From assembly GCA_021647585.1 (NCBI GenBank), contig JAKIUK010000001.1, forward strand, positions 124,001-188,000: 64,000 bases of DNA, in the 5' to 3' direction. The DNA is from Methylococcaceae bacterium. Its GTDB lineage: Bacteria > Pseudomonadota > Gammaproteobacteria > Methylococcales > Methylomonadaceae. The notes below the pieces were generated by a model. It searched no databases and was not told the origin of the DNA. It saw only the letters and a list, made by a program, of their open reading frames with translations. The position numbers and the translations under genes are program-made. Shown one piece after another: positions 44,625-54,995 of this stretch. The first letter of the stretch is position 1, and every line of letters begins with the position of its first letter.

Positions 44625-46982
44625 GTGACTTCAAACCGGATGTTTTTAAAACAAACTTTAAAATGGTTTTTTTTTCTCATTTTCAGCCTTGTTATTTGCG
44701 TAGCAATTGCCAGCTACTTTTTTCTTAATCAGTTACAGGCTGAACTCCCTGACATTAAGCAATTAAATAATGTTGAATACCAAATTCCTTTAAGTATCTA
44801 TAGTAAAGACGGTCTTTTATTGGCTCAATTTGGCGAAAAAAAACGTGAGCCTATCAACATAGAGCAAGTACCTCAACCGCTAATCCATGCATTTCTTGCT
44901 GCAGAAGACGCTAATTTTTTTTCTCACCCTGGGGTTGATTTCAAGGGCCTGCTTCGAGCGGCATGGCAACTTGTATTGACGGGTAAAAAGAAACAGGGTG
45001 GCAGCACTATAACCATGCAAGTCACACGTAATTTCTTACTCACCCGGGAAAAAACCTATAAACGAAAAATTAAAGAAATAATCCTGGCCATACGCATAGA
45101 AAACGAATATTCAAAAGAAAAAATACTGGAACTGTATTTAAATAAAATTTATCTGGGTCATCGATCCTATGGCATTGCTGCCGCCGCATCTACTTATTAT
45201 GGTAAAAACCTATCCGAGCTTAACCTTGCTCAACAGGCAATGATTGCCGGATTACCTAAAGCACCCTCTGCATACAACCCAGTCACTGACCCGAAAAGAG
45301 CCTTGCAGCGTAGAAATTATGTGTTACGACGTATGTATGAACTGAATTATATCAGTCAGGCTGACTTTGATAACGCTGTCAACACTCCAATTACTGCTTT
45401 ACTCCATTCAAATCATCTACAATCTCCTGCACCCTATATTGCAGAAATGGTTCGTAAAGAGATAGTTGAACAATTTGGCGACAAAGCTTTTACTTTGGGG
45501 TTAAAGGTTTATACAACCATCATCAGTTCACTGCAAGCAAAAGCGTCTTCGGCCGTCCACGCTGGTCTGCACAGTTACGACCATCGGCACGGTTATCGAT
45601 CCCTGCCACATAAAAACAGGGTTGAGTTCGATGCCTCTGAATATTCGACTATCGCAGACACTCAGTCGGCCCAAGTAATAGAAATAAAACAAAATTTTGC
45701 CACTGCAAAACTGAAAGACAAAACATTAATTGAATTATCTTTTGAAAACGTAAAATGGGCTAGAAAATTTAAATCACGAAACTATCTTGGACCAAAGCTA
45801 AAATCCATTTCCGATATATTGAAACCTGCCGACCTCATCAGAGTCAGACTTCTCGATAACAACACCTGGGAATTAGCTCAAATACCTGAAACTGAAGCCG
45901 CATTCGTAGCACTAAATTCTTATGATGGCGCAATCCTGGCCTTAACAGGTGGATTTGACTTCTATCGTAATAAATACAACCGGGTTACTCAATCCAAACG
46001 GCAACCAGGGTCTGGCTTCAAACCGATTATATACACAACTGCTCTAGAAAATGGCTTTACAGCAGCAAGCCTTATTAATGATGCCCCTGTTGTTGTAGAT
46101 GACCCCACCCAGGAAAGTGAGTGGAGACCTCAAAATTATAGCAAAAAATTCTTTGGATTAACCCCACTCAGAACTGCTTTACGTAAATCCAGAAATTTGA
46201 TTTCTATACGCTTGCTTAGAGAACTCGGCATTAAACGAGTGACTGACACCGCAATACGCTTTGGCTTTACCCGGGAACAACTACCTAACAGCCTTTCTTT
46301 GGCCTTGGGGAGTGGCTATGCCTCTCCTTTGCAGATGGCCACTGTTTTTTCTGTTTTTGCCAACGGTGGCTTTCTGATAAAGCCTTATTTTATTGATCGA
46401 ATTGAAGATTATAAAGGCACGCTTTTATTTAAAGCATCACCTGATATAGCCTGCCCGACTTGTAATAAAGAGCAACTGAACACACCCGGCTTTGCACCAC
46501 GAATCATTTCTGCTCAAATTAACTTTCTTATGAACTCTTTATTACGGGATGTAGTGCAAAGAGGAACTGCGACTAAAGCAAAAGTACTTGGCAGATCGGA
46601 TCTTGCTGGAAAAACAGGAACAACAAACGAACAAAGAGACGCTTGGTTTAACGGTTTTAGCGCCGGCATTGTCGGGTCTGCCTGGCTGGGTTTCGATTCA
46701 GCAAAACCTTTAGGACGAAATGAAACTGGTGGTAAAGCAGCCCTCCCAATCTGGATAGACTTTATGAAAACCGCATTAAAAGATAAGCCAGAACAATCTC
46801 TAGTAATCCCAAAAGATATAATTAAAGTTCATATAGATTCTAAAACCGGATTACTGGCTCAACCTGGCAGCAATAATGGAATCTGGGAGTTTTTCCGCAA
46901 ACGATATGCGCCTAGAGAATATTCACCCATTGAAATTGACTTGGAAAACCAGGAAGAAACAGAAGAAGAAAGCCTGTTCTAA
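44625..46982 (+). CDS. mrcA: Penicillin-binding protein 1A
   Basis: A 785-residue bifunctional class A PBP. N-terminal membrane helix (about 10-33); GT51 glycosyltransferase (about 55-230) with EDANFFSHPGVDF, GGSTITMQVTRNF and RKIKEIILAIRIE; an OB-like insert (about 310-410); transpeptidase (about 425-740) with SxxK in GSGFKP, SRN and KTGTTNEQRDAW. It polymerises and cross-links peptidoglycan in the periplasm. GTG 44625 has AGGA upstream; an ATG five codons later is the alternative. Divergent from pilM. Confidence 0.96.
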   Translation: MTSNRMFLKQTLKWFFFLIFSLVICVAIASYFFLNQLQAELPDIKQLNNVEYQIPLSIYSKDGLLLAQFGEKKREPINIEQVPQPLIHAFLAAEDANFFSHPGVDFKGLLRAAWQLVLTGKKKQGGSTITMQVTRNFLLTREKTYKRKIKEIILAIRIENEYSKEKILELYLNKIYLGHRSYGIAAAASTYYGKNLSELNLAQQAMIAGLPKAPSAYNPVTDPKRALQRRNYVLRRMYELNYISQADFDNAVNTPITALLHSNHLQSPAPYIAEMVRKEIVEQFGDKAFTLGLKVYTTIISSLQAKASSAVHAGLHSYDHRHGYRSLPHKNRVEFDASEYSTIADTQSAQVIEIKQNFATAKLKDKTLIELSFENVKWARKFKSRNYLGPKLKSISDILKPADLIRVRLLDNNTWELAQIPETEAAFVALNSYDGAILALTGGFDFYRNKYNRVTQSKRQPGSGFKPIIYTTALENGFTAASLINDAPVVVDDPTQESEWRPQNYSKKFFGLTPLRTALRKSRNLISIRLLRELGIKRVTDTAIRFGFTREQLPNSLSLALGSGYASPLQMATVFSVFANGGFLIKPYFIDRIEDYKGTLLFKASPDIACPTCNKEQLNTPGFAPRIISAQINFLMNSLLRDVVQRGTATKAKVLGRSDLAGKTGTTNEQRDAWFNGFSAGIVGSAWLGFDSAKPLGRNETGGKAALPIWIDFMKTALKDKPEQSLVIPKDIIKVHIDSKTGLLAQPGSNNGIWEFFRKRYAPREYSPIEIDLENQEETEEESLF

Positions 46983-47245
46983 AATGATTCTAAATATATC
47001 AAATCAGAAAAATTTGTTTAATGTTTATGATTGTCAGCAAGCTACAGGTCGCGAGTTATTTTCACTGTGTTCTCCAAGGCAATTGGCAGCAGGCTCATAC
47101 CACACCACTCGCCATTCATAGGGATCAGGGCTGCAAGAATATATTCACTCCTAGCCAAAGAAAAGAGGCAGGAGAGATTACCAGTACCTATGTATCACCT
47201 TTAAGACGTTAAACTAGCAAAGCCAAAACATAACAAGAATGTGAT

Positions 47246-48553
47246 TTATCTATCGCTCTCAACAACATAATCACGCACATCATTGCCTGTGTATATTTGT
47301 CTTGGCCGACCTATTCGCTGACCGGGTTCAGACATCATTTCCATCCAATGTGAAACCCAACCTGCTGTTCGTGCAATAACAAACATCACTGTAAACATAT
47401 CTTCGGGAATCTTTAACGCTTTATAAATTATACCTGAGTAGAAATCAACATTAGGATAAAGTTTTTTCTCAATAAAATACTCATCTTTCAAAGCATATTC
47501 TTCCAATGCTAAAGCCAACTCAAACAAGGGATCATCACTAGGAAACTTTGCTAATACTTCATGACAGGTTTCACGTGTAATTGTTGCTCTTGGATCAAAA
47601 TTTTTGTAAACCCTATGTCCAAACCCCATCAATCTAAAAGGATCATTTTTATCCTTCGCTTTAGCAATAAATTCTGGAATTCTATCAACAGTTCCAATCT
47701 CTGCCAGCATTGCCAGCACAGCTTCATTAGCGCCACCATGAGCAGGCCCCCACAACGCAGAAATACCAGCAGCAACACATGCATAAGGGTTAGCCCCAGT
47801 ACTACTAGCAAGCCTAACCGTTGATGTACTGGCATTTTGCTCATGATCAGCGTGTAAGATAAATAATAAATTCAGAGCCTTTATAGTAACCGGATCTATA
47901 TAGTTATTTTTATCAACGTATTTCTGAGAAGGTAATGAAAACATCATATTCATGAAGTTTTCACAATAACCCAGATCCAATCGAGGATACACAAAAGGCC
48001 ATCCGACAGAATGACGATAGCAAGCTGCCGCAATAGTTGGAACCTTTGCCACCATACGCATTGCAGAAATACGTCGATGTTCAGGATCATTCATATCCAG
48101 TTCACTATGATAAAAAGCGGACAAGGAACCCATCACACCAACCATCATGGACATTGGGTGCGCATCGTAGTGGAAGCCATTAAAGAAAACTCGCAAAGCC
48201 TCATGAATCATTGAATGGTGTCTGATTTCGTCCTTAAAAGACAACAATTCAAATTCAGTAGGCAGCTCACCATTCATCAATAAATAGGCAACTTCAACAA
48301 AAGAACTTTTTGCTGCCAGCTGCTCTATAGGGTATCCCCGATAAAGCAAAACACCTTTGTCCCCGTCAATATAGGTAATGGCACTTTTACAGCTTGCAGT
48401 AGACATAAATCCAGGGTCAAAGGTAAAGACTCCCAACTCTTTATTCAAAGTACCAATATCTACTGCAGGAATTCCAACTGTACCTCTACTCAAAGCAAAC
48501 TCCGCAACTTCACCCGTTGCGTTGTTTGTTATTGTTACCGTATCTTTTGTCAT
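47246..48553 (-). CDS. gltA: Citrate synthase
   Basis: A 435-residue hexameric-type (NADH-sensitive class) citrate synthase. Catalytic residues lie in LLFILHADHEQNASTSTVRLASS (His), LWGPAHGGANEAVLAML (His) and the Asp in DFYSGI. It condenses acetyl-CoA with oxaloacetate. About 260 bases without features separate it from mrcA, and it is convergent with that gene. Typical length and N-terminal beta domain (about 1-60). Confidence 0.97.
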   Translation of the reverse strand: MTKDTVTITNNATGEVAEFALSRGTVGIPAVDIGTLNKELGVFTFDPGFMSTASCKSAITYIDGDKGVLLYRGYPIEQLAAKSSFVEVAYLLMNGELPTEFELLSFKDEIRHHSMIHEALRVFFNGFHYDAHPMSMMVGVMGSLSAFYHSELDMNDPEHRRISAMRMVAKVPTIAAACYRHSVGWPFVYPRLDLGYCENFMNMMFSLPSQKYVDKNNYIDPVTIKALNLLFILHADHEQNASTSTVRLASSTGANPYACVAAGISALWGPAHGGANEAVLAMLAEIGTVDRIPEFIAKAKDKNDPFRLMGFGHRVYKNFDPRATITRETCHEVLAKFPSDDPLFELALALEEYALKDEYFIEKKLYPNVDFYSGIIYKALKIPEDMFTVMFVIARTAGWVSHWMEMMSEPGQRIGRPRQIYTGNDVRDYVVESDR

Positions 48554-48611
48554 GAATTAGAACCCTTGCTTATAATACCTAAGGTTACTACAGAAAAAAT
48601 TTAATGGACAT

Positions 48612-48812
48612 TTATTTTCCAAACTTCTTGCGAAACTTATCTACACGGCCAGCTGTATCTACAACCCTTTGCTTTCCAGTATAAAAAGGATGACATGAAG
48701 AACATACTTCCACATGCAAATCTTTTGTTAATACCGAGCCAGTTTCAAATTTATTACCACAACCACAGGTTACTGTAATTTGTTTATATTCCGGATGAAT
48801 TTCTGGTTTCAT
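48612..48812 (-). CDS. rpmE: 50S ribosomal protein L31 (zinc type)
   Basis: A 66-residue L31 with all four zinc-binding cysteines: Cys16, Cys18, Cys37 and Cys40 (TCGCGNKF and VCSSCHPFYTG). This is the zinc-containing C+ form rather than the zinc-independent YkgM paralogue. Monocistronic, 58 bases before gltA. Confidence 0.97.
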   Translation of the reverse strand: MKPEIHPEYKQITVTCGCGNKFETGSVLTKDLHVEVCSSCHPFYTGKQRVVDTAGRVDKFRKKFGK

Positions 48813-48908
48813 TTTGATTCCACACTACCCTTAAAATGGGCTACATACATATTAGAGAACTGAGTATAATACGATTTACTTAACAATTCTGCAACCAACA
48901 ATTTCAAT

Positions 48909-49682
48909 ATGCGTATTATTTCGCTTAATGCAAACGGCATTCGAGCTGCTGAACGTAAAGGTTTTTTCCCCTGGTTAAAAAATCAAAATGCTGATGTTAT
49001 ATGTATCCAGGAAACAAAAGCCCAAACTGATCAACTTAAAGCCGAAGCCTTTTGGCCTGAAGGTTATCATTGCTTTTATCATGATGCAGTAAAGAAAGGA
49101 TATAGTGGCGTTGCTATTTATTGCAAAAAACAACCAACCACAATAAGCAAAGGACTCGGCTGGCATGACATTGATAATGAGGGTCGATTTATTGAAGCTC
49201 AATTTGATAATTTAAGCGTCATTTCCCTTTACCTACCCTCCGGCTCATCAGGAGAAGAGCGGCAAGCATTTAAATTTAGTTTTCTTGAACGCTTTATGCC
49301 TTACCTGCAAGAACTCGAAAACAACAATCGAGACTATATAATTTGCGGAGACTGGAATATAGCTCACAAAGAAATTGATTTAAAAAACTGGAAAGGTAAC
49401 AAAAAAAACTCCGGTTTTTTACCTGAAGAGCGCGCATGGATGGATCAATTATTTGCCAACCAAAACTGGTTTGATGCTTTTCGTTTACTTAATAACCAAG
49501 AAGAACAATATACCTGGTGGTCAAACCGCGGACAAGCATGGGCTAAAAACGTAGGCTGGCGTATTGATTATCAAATCATTAGCGCCGGCCTTAAAGATAA
49601 GGTCCAATCCACATCCATATACAAAGATGAGCGTTTTTCAGACCACGCACCGCTTATCATGGATTATGACATTCAGTTTTAG
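48909..49682 (+). CDS. xth: Exodeoxyribonuclease III / AP endonuclease
   Basis: A 257-residue EEP-fold nuclease. Metal and catalytic motifs: LNANGIRAAERKG (Asn), ICIQETKAQ (Glu), GDWNIAHKEIDLKNWKGN (Asp, Asn), and the closing FSDHAPLIMDY (Asp-His). It processes abasic sites in DNA repair. Convergent with ampG; their ends overlap by 26 bases. Confidence 0.93.
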   Translation: MRIISLNANGIRAAERKGFFPWLKNQNADVICIQETKAQTDQLKAEAFWPEGYHCFYHDAVKKGYSGVAIYCKKQPTTISKGLGWHDIDNEGRFIEAQFDNLSVISLYLPSGSSGEERQAFKFSFLERFMPYLQELENNNRDYIICGDWNIAHKEIDLKNWKGNKKNSGFLPEERAWMDQLFANQNWFDAFRLLNNQEEQYTWWSNRGQAWAKNVGWRIDYQIISAGLKDKVQSTSIYKDERFSDHAPLIMDYDIQF

Positions 49683-51009
49683 CGCTTAGCTGATAACGCA
49701 TAACAACAACTACCAGCACAATAGCAGGCAAACCAACGGCAGATGCATAAACAAAAAAAGAGTGATAGCCGAAATTATCAACGACTACACCTGAAAGCCC
49801 ACCTAACAGTTTTGCAGGCAAGGTCATCAAGGAACTAAACAAAGCATATTGCGTTGCCGTATAAGCACTATTTGTTAAACTTGATAGATAAGCTATAAAC
49901 ACTGACGTTGCAATGCCTCCGCTTAAGTTGTCAGCACTTATAACACCTGCTAACAACATCAAGTTGGGTTCAGATATAGCCAGCAACGCAAACAGTAGAT
50001 TGGTCACAGCGACCATAACCGCTCCAAATAATAGAGGCCGCATAATCCCATACCTGACAACCATAACCCCACCCAGTGATGCGCCGACTATAGTCATAAA
50101 AAAACCAAATATTTTACTAACATCGGCAATTTCTTTTTTACTAAAACCTAAATCTAGGTAAAAAGGGTTTGCCATCACCCCCATGGTAATATCACTCATT
50201 TTATAAACGGCAATCAATGCCAGTATCAACAGGCCGGCTTTACCATTTCTTTTAAAAAAATCGACAAATGGACTGACTACTGCATCAGAAAACCACACCA
50301 ACAATTTTGAGCCAAATGTCTGCAGTTCTGCTACTCCTAAAACTGATTCTAACTGTCTTTCAATTTGCTTTGTTGACTCACTGATCTTATGTTCAGGTTC
50401 ATTAATTACCAAAGTCGTCAACACTCCAACACTCATGGTTGCCGCCATCACAAAGTAGGCAACCTGCCAGCTGCTATAATCAGCAATATAAAATGCACCT
50501 GCACCTGCTACCAACAACGCAATCCTATAACCTAAAACATAGGTTGCAGCCATAGCTCCTTGATACTCTGGCACAACCGCCTCAATGCGGTAAGCGTCTA
50601 CCACTATGTCCTGAGTTGCCGAACAAAAAGCAACCCATACGGCAAACAGTGCAATTTGTTGCAGTTGAGACTGTGAGTCAGAAAAGCCCATACCAATCAA
50701 ACCAATGGCAATGCCAATTTGTGCAACCAGCATCCAGCTCCGTCTTTTTCCCAACAGTTTTGTTAATAGGGGAAGCGGTAACCGATCTACCACTGGAGCC
50801 CAGAATACTTTAATTGAATAAGTGACACCCACCCAACTAAAAAAACCAATAACAGACCTAGCAACACCCTCATCTCTTAGCCAAGCGGATAAAGTTGAAA
50901 ACACCAGTAAAAAAGGTAGCCCTGCCGAAAAACCTAAAAAAATCATCCCCAACACACGAGGTTGAGCATATATAGAAAAAGCTTTACGCCAGGAATTTTC
51001 AGTTGTCAT
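49657..51009 (-). CDS. ampG: AmpG-like muropeptide permease (MFS)
   Basis: A 450-residue major facilitator protein with 12 or more hydrophobic segments and the AmpG-type opening PRVLGMIFLGFSAGLPFLLVFSTLSAWLRDEGV. Later family pieces are WVAFCSATQDIVVDAYRIEAV and a C-terminal ATSVFIAYLSSLTNSAYTATQYALFSSL. It imports anhydromuropeptides for cell-wall recycling. No Shine-Dalgarno is evident before the ATG. Confidence 0.9.
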   Translation of the reverse strand: MTTENSWRKAFSIYAQPRVLGMIFLGFSAGLPFLLVFSTLSAWLRDEGVARSVIGFFSWVGVTYSIKVFWAPVVDRLPLPLLTKLLGKRRSWMLVAQIGIAIGLIGMGFSDSQSQLQQIALFAVWVAFCSATQDIVVDAYRIEAVVPEYQGAMAATYVLGYRIALLVAGAGAFYIADYSSWQVAYFVMAATMSVGVLTTLVINEPEHKISESTKQIERQLESVLGVAELQTFGSKLLVWFSDAVVSPFVDFFKRNGKAGLLILALIAVYKMSDITMGVMANPFYLDLGFSKKEIADVSKIFGFFMTIVGASLGGVMVVRYGIMRPLLFGAVMVAVTNLLFALLAISEPNLMLLAGVISADNLSGGIATSVFIAYLSSLTNSAYTATQYALFSSLMTLPAKLLGGLSGVVVDNFGYHSFFVYASAVGLPAIVLVVVVMRYQLSAKTECHNP

Positions 51010-51181
51010 AAGGAAGGTGGAAATAAATAATCATCTAAATATCATATAGAATTATTATTTCTGTATAAATTTTCTCAAGAGGAGCATAGTTATTCTACGT
51101 GGCGGTTGATAAAATTTAAAAAGGATAAAAAGGCAAGTGAGATTGGGTGATTATTTGTTTCCACCTCCCTAAGCCTACAAA

Positions 51182-51230
51182 CAAAAAAGCATCTTCCAGA
51201 CTTATCGATACTAGCCTGAAAGATGCTACA
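51182..51230 (-). terminator. Terminator after nhaD
   Basis: AGCATCTTTCAG/CTGGAAGATGCT on the minus strand (51227-51216 and 51199-51188; 11 of 12 pairs) followed by six T, about 70 bases beyond the nhaD stop. Confidence 0.8.
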
Positions 51231-51295
51231 TAGTTTTCAATGAAAGATCACAGTCACATTTTTCGCTTTGAAAATATATCTGCGAACAAGGTTAT

Positions 51296-52651
51296 TTAAC
51301 CATTAACCAAATAATGTACTAAGATACTGGCAAAATAGCCAAGTGCTATCACCGGTGTCCATTTGATATGGCTAAAAAAAGTATACTTATGGTCAGATTG
51401 GCCCATTAATGCAACACCAGCAGCCGAACCAACTGACAACATTGACCCGCCAGTACCCGCTGTCAATGTAACCAACAACCATTGATACAAATCCATATCC
51501 AGATTCATATTTAATACTGCGAACATTACCGGAATATTATCCACAATTGCAGAGATTATCCCCATAAATATGTTAGCTGTTGTTTCCCCTAAGCCATCAT
51601 ACATTGCACCAGAAAGCAATTCCAGATAACCGATATAGCCCAAACCACCCACTGCAAACACAACACCAAAGAAGAAAAACAAGGTATCCCATTCAGCATC
51701 ACGCACTTTATTAAAAATATCAAATGATTCATCATGGTACAACCTATTAATACTATAGCCATAAATCATCAACACTGACAATCCAACCATCATTCCCATA
51801 AAAGGAGGCAAGTGCAGGAATTGCTTGAAGCTAACTGCAGTCACAATAGTCAACAAGAATAAAACACAAACCTGAATCCCACCTTGCTTCAACTTTACAG
51901 CAGCTTCATCAGATGCCACTGGCTGGTCATCCGGCAAAGCAAGATACATAAAAAAAGCAGGAACAAGGTAATTCACTACTGATGGGATAAACAAAGCAAA
52001 AAAGTCAAAGAACTCAGCATAACCCGCTTGCCAAACCATTAATGTGGTAATGTCCCCAAAAGGACTAAACGCCCCCCCCGCATTTGCGGCAACAACCAGA
52101 TTAACCAGGCCAATTGCTACAAATTTATCATTGCCTTTACCAACAGCCATGACAACAGCGCCAACCAATAAAGCAGAAGTCAGGTTATCTGCAACGGCTG
52201 ATAAAAAGAAAGTAATAATACCGGTCACCCAAAACAGCTGTTTATAATTAAACTGTTTTCTTATCATCCAGGATCTCAAGGCTTCAAACACATTACGCTC
52301 AGCCATGGCATTAATATAAGTCATCGCAACCAGCAAAAACAACATCAAAGCCGCATATTCTTGTAAATTAGACTCAAAAGCCTCATGCAAATCCTCTGTT
52401 GAAACACCGGCCTCTGCTGCCAAAACCGCAGCATGAGCCCAAATTATTCCTGCCACCAGTATTACAGGTTTAGACTTCCGTAAACCGGTAAATTCTTCGG
52501 CCATTACAAAACCGTAGGCAACAATAAAAACCAGAACCGTATAAATTCCTCTTTCAGTTCCAGTCAGACCTAAATTAGCAATAGCTTCTCCCGCCATTGC
52601 CAATTGTGGCAAAAACAACAAGCCTGCAAAGACCAATAATAAACGCAACAA
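51296..52651 (-). CDS. nhaD: Na+/H+ antiporter NhaD
   Basis: A 451-residue ion transporter-superfamily protein with about 12 membrane segments. NhaD signatures include SAVADNLTSALLVGAVVMAVG, NAGGAFSPFGDITTLMVWQAG and IVDNIPVMFAVLNM. It exports sodium (or lithium) against protons at alkaline pH. The start is TTG 52651 or the adjacent TTG 52648; GGGGGAGG lies just upstream, so no ATG is needed. This fits a marine or saline habitat, though that is inference. Confidence 0.93.
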   Translation of the reverse strand: MLRLLLVFAGLLFLPQLAMAGEAIANLGLTGTERGIYTVLVFIVAYGFVMAEEFTGLRKSKPVILVAGIIWAHAAVLAAEAGVSTEDLHEAFESNLQEYAALMLFLLVAMTYINAMAERNVFEALRSWMIRKQFNYKQLFWVTGIITFFLSAVADNLTSALLVGAVVMAVGKGNDKFVAIGLVNLVVAANAGGAFSPFGDITTLMVWQAGYAEFFDFFALFIPSVVNYLVPAFFMYLALPDDQPVASDEAAVKLKQGGIQVCVLFLLTIVTAVSFKQFLHLPPFMGMMVGLSVLMIYGYSINRLYHDESFDIFNKVRDAEWDTLFFFFGVVFAVGGLGYIGYLELLSGAMYDGLGETTANIFMGIISAIVDNIPVMFAVLNMNLDMDLYQWLLVTLTAGTGGSMLSVGSAAGVALMGQSDHKYTFFSHIKWTPVIALGYFASILVHYLVNG

Positions 52652-52799
52652 AACAACCTCCCCCTAACTTGGTAGTAAAAAAGCAACAGATGAATTAACC
52701 GCTAATAGTATCACCATACAATTAACTTTGTCATTTAAACCATCTCAGTATATTATTAGAGGTCTTGATTTATTCGCTATAAACTCGCGCAAAACACCT

Positions 52800-54443
52800 A
52801 TGTATCAGTACAACGACAATGACCAGACCCTGATTAACCAGCGGGTCACTCAATTTAGAGGACAAACCGAACGCTACTTAAATGGCGAATTAGGTGAAGA
52901 CGAATTTCGTGCATTACGCCTAATGAATGGCCTGTACATTCAAACGCATGCACCAATGCTTCGTGTGGCAGGACCTTACGGTCTACTTTCATCAAAGCAG
53001 CTGCGCATGCTGGCTCATATAGCCAGAAAATATGACAAAGACTACGCCCACATCACTACTCGCCAGAATATCCAGTTCAACTGGCCTGAGTTAAAGAATG
53101 TTCCTGACATTTTAGCTGATCTGGCCAGTGTTCAAATGCATGCCATACAAACCAGTGGTAACTGCTTAAGAAACACTACCAGCGATCACTTAGCTGGTGT
53201 TTGCACAGATGAAATTGAAGACCCACGCCCCTATTGCGAAATCATTCGTCAATGGACAATTCTACACCCGGAATTTGCTTATTTACCACGTAAATTTAAA
53301 ATTGCAGTGAGTGGCTCAGAACAAGACAGAGCCGCCACTCAGCTACATGATATCGGCCTCCACATAGTTAAAAATGATGCCGGAGAAACTGGCTTCAAAG
53401 TTCTCGTTGGTGGCGGACTAGGCCGTACCCCAATAATTGGTAAAGTAATCAGACCCTTTTTAAAAAAGAAACACCTGCTGTCTTATCTGGAAGCGATTGT
53501 CCGCGTATATAACCTAAATGGCCGACGTGACAATAAATATAAATCACGTATTAAAATTCTGGTCAAAGAAAGCGGTATAGAAAACATGACCACCTGGGTT
53601 GAAGCTGAATGGCAGCAAATCAAAGATGGCATGGAACTCGATGATGAGCAGATTACTGCTATGCAAGCTCAATTTAAAGCACCTGCTTATGAGAACGGTG
53701 CTAATTTGGACGCTAGCTTTCAAACTAACACAACACGAAACCCCACATTTGCTACCTGGATAAAACATAATTCAGAAGATCATAAAATACCGGGTTACCG
53801 TGCAGTTTATATTTCATTAAAAGCACCTGCTGCTGCTCCTGGAGACATCACAGAAAAACAACTTGATGCAGTAGCCAATCTTGCGGACCAATACAGCTTT
53901 GGAGAAGTCAGAACCACTCATAGACAAAATCTTGTACTTGCTGATGTCAAACAGGAAAAATTATTCGAACTTTGGCAAAAGCTTGACAGCCTGGAACTTG
54001 CCACACCAAACATTGGTACTGCTACTGATATGATTTGCTGCCCAGGCCTGGATTTTTGCTCACTAGCAAATGCCGGTTCTATTGGTATTGCCAAAGAAAT
54101 CAATGAAGCACTAGACGATATGGATTACCTACACGACATCGGTGATTTAAAAATCAATATGTCAGGATGCATGAATGGCTGTGCACACCAAAGTGTCGGT
54201 CATATTGGTATTTTAGGTGTCGACAAAAAAGGGGTTGAGTGGTACCAGCTAACACTAGGTGGATCTTCAGAAAATGAAGCTGCAATAGGTGGGAGACTCG
54301 GTCCTGCAGTTGCCAAGGACCAGGTTACTAAAGCCATTACCACCATTTTGGATGTTTATATTAAACAACGTCTTGATGATGAAATTTTCCTGGATACCAT
54401 TAAACGCATCGGTATATCCCCATTTAAAAGTGCAGTATATTGA
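52800..54443 (+). CDS. cysI: Sulfite reductase hemoprotein (CysI/NirA type)
   Basis: A 547-residue siroheme/4Fe-4S reductase. It has two ferredoxin-like domains and the cluster cysteines Cys414 and Cys420 (CCPGLDFCSLAN) and Cys457 and Cys461 (SGCMNGCAH). Substrate Arg/Lys motifs lie in HITTRQNIQFNW and RTTHRQNLVLADV. The role in assimilatory sulfite reduction is inferred from the adjoining DUF934 gene, a standard partner. ATG 52800 is preferred because relatives begin MYQY(D/N); TTG 52728 would add 24 residues with no family likeness. Confidence 0.9.
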   Translation: MYQYNDNDQTLINQRVTQFRGQTERYLNGELGEDEFRALRLMNGLYIQTHAPMLRVAGPYGLLSSKQLRMLAHIARKYDKDYAHITTRQNIQFNWPELKNVPDILADLASVQMHAIQTSGNCLRNTTSDHLAGVCTDEIEDPRPYCEIIRQWTILHPEFAYLPRKFKIAVSGSEQDRAATQLHDIGLHIVKNDAGETGFKVLVGGGLGRTPIIGKVIRPFLKKKHLLSYLEAIVRVYNLNGRRDNKYKSRIKILVKESGIENMTTWVEAEWQQIKDGMELDDEQITAMQAQFKAPAYENGANLDASFQTNTTRNPTFATWIKHNSEDHKIPGYRAVYISLKAPAAAPGDITEKQLDAVANLADQYSFGEVRTTHRQNLVLADVKQEKLFELWQKLDSLELATPNIGTATDMICCPGLDFCSLANAGSIGIAKEINEALDDMDYLHDIGDLKINMSGCMNGCAHQSVGHIGILGVDKKGVEWYQLTLGGSSENEAAIGGRLGPAVAKDQVTKAITTILDVYIKQRLDDEIFLDTIKRIGISPFKSAVY

Positions 54444-54452
54444 GACTAATCT

Positions 54453-54905
54453 ATGCAAATCATTAAAGACAAACAAATTATAGACGATAACTGGATTCAT
54501 ATTGCCGACGATCACGAAATTACAGCAGGCAATATTACTGTTTCTTTATCTCGCTGGAAACAAGAAAAAGCAGATTTAATCAATCACAAAGGGAATTTGG
54601 GTATCAGACTTTCTCCAGCCGATAAAATTGAAGATATTGCTGATACGTTAAACAACATAAGCCTAATAGCACTTGAGTTTCCTGCTTTTACAGATGGACG
54701 CTCCTTTTCTCAGGCAAGATTATTACGCAGTCGATATGCTTTTAATGGTGAAATAAGAGCCATAGGCAACTATATGCCTGACCAGGTATATTACTTATCA
54801 AGAGTCGGTGTTAACGCCTTCCAGCTGGAAAAGCCAGAGGAACTTAATGTTGCATTATCAACGATGGATGACTTTACAGTAAAATACCAGACATCAAGCA
54901 ACTAA
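54453..54905 (+). CDS. DUF934 protein linked to sulfite reductase
   Basis: A 150-residue DUF934 protein (COG3749). Motifs are LGIRLSPADKIEDIADTL, IALEFPAFTDGRSFSQARLLR and EIRAIGNYMPDQVYYLSRVGVNAFQL. In proteobacteria it regularly follows the cysI hemoprotein and probably helps or replaces the usual flavoprotein electron donor; the mechanism is not established. It starts nine bases after cysI. cysH, the usual third member, is absent. Confidence 0.9.
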   Translation: MQIIKDKQIIDDNWIHIADDHEITAGNITVSLSRWKQEKADLINHKGNLGIRLSPADKIEDIADTLNNISLIALEFPAFTDGRSFSQARLLRSRYAFNGEIRAIGNYMPDQVYYLSRVGVNAFQLEKPEELNVALSTMDDFTVKYQTSSN

Positions 54906-54942
54906 CCTACTTCACGGAATGGCATTCTGCATACTCAGGACA

Positions 54943-54987
54943 TAAAAAAGCCAGCTAAGTAAATATTCACTTGCTGGCTTTTTTTGA
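54943..54987. terminator. Bidirectional terminator between DUF934 and ctpA
   Basis: GCCAGC (54950-54955) with GCTGGC (54973-54978), extended by A-runs on the left and seven T on the right, so both convergent genes can use it. Confidence 0.85.
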
Positions 54988-54995
54988 ATAAACTG

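Noticed and set aside
46983..47245. ORFs of 63-81 residues between mrcA and gltA
   Set aside because: They overlap each other and the mrcA end, with no ribosome site or recognisable motif.
52728..52799. TTG start for cysI 24 codons upstream
   Set aside because: No ribosome site, and relatives start at the MYQY segment, which begins at ATG 52800.
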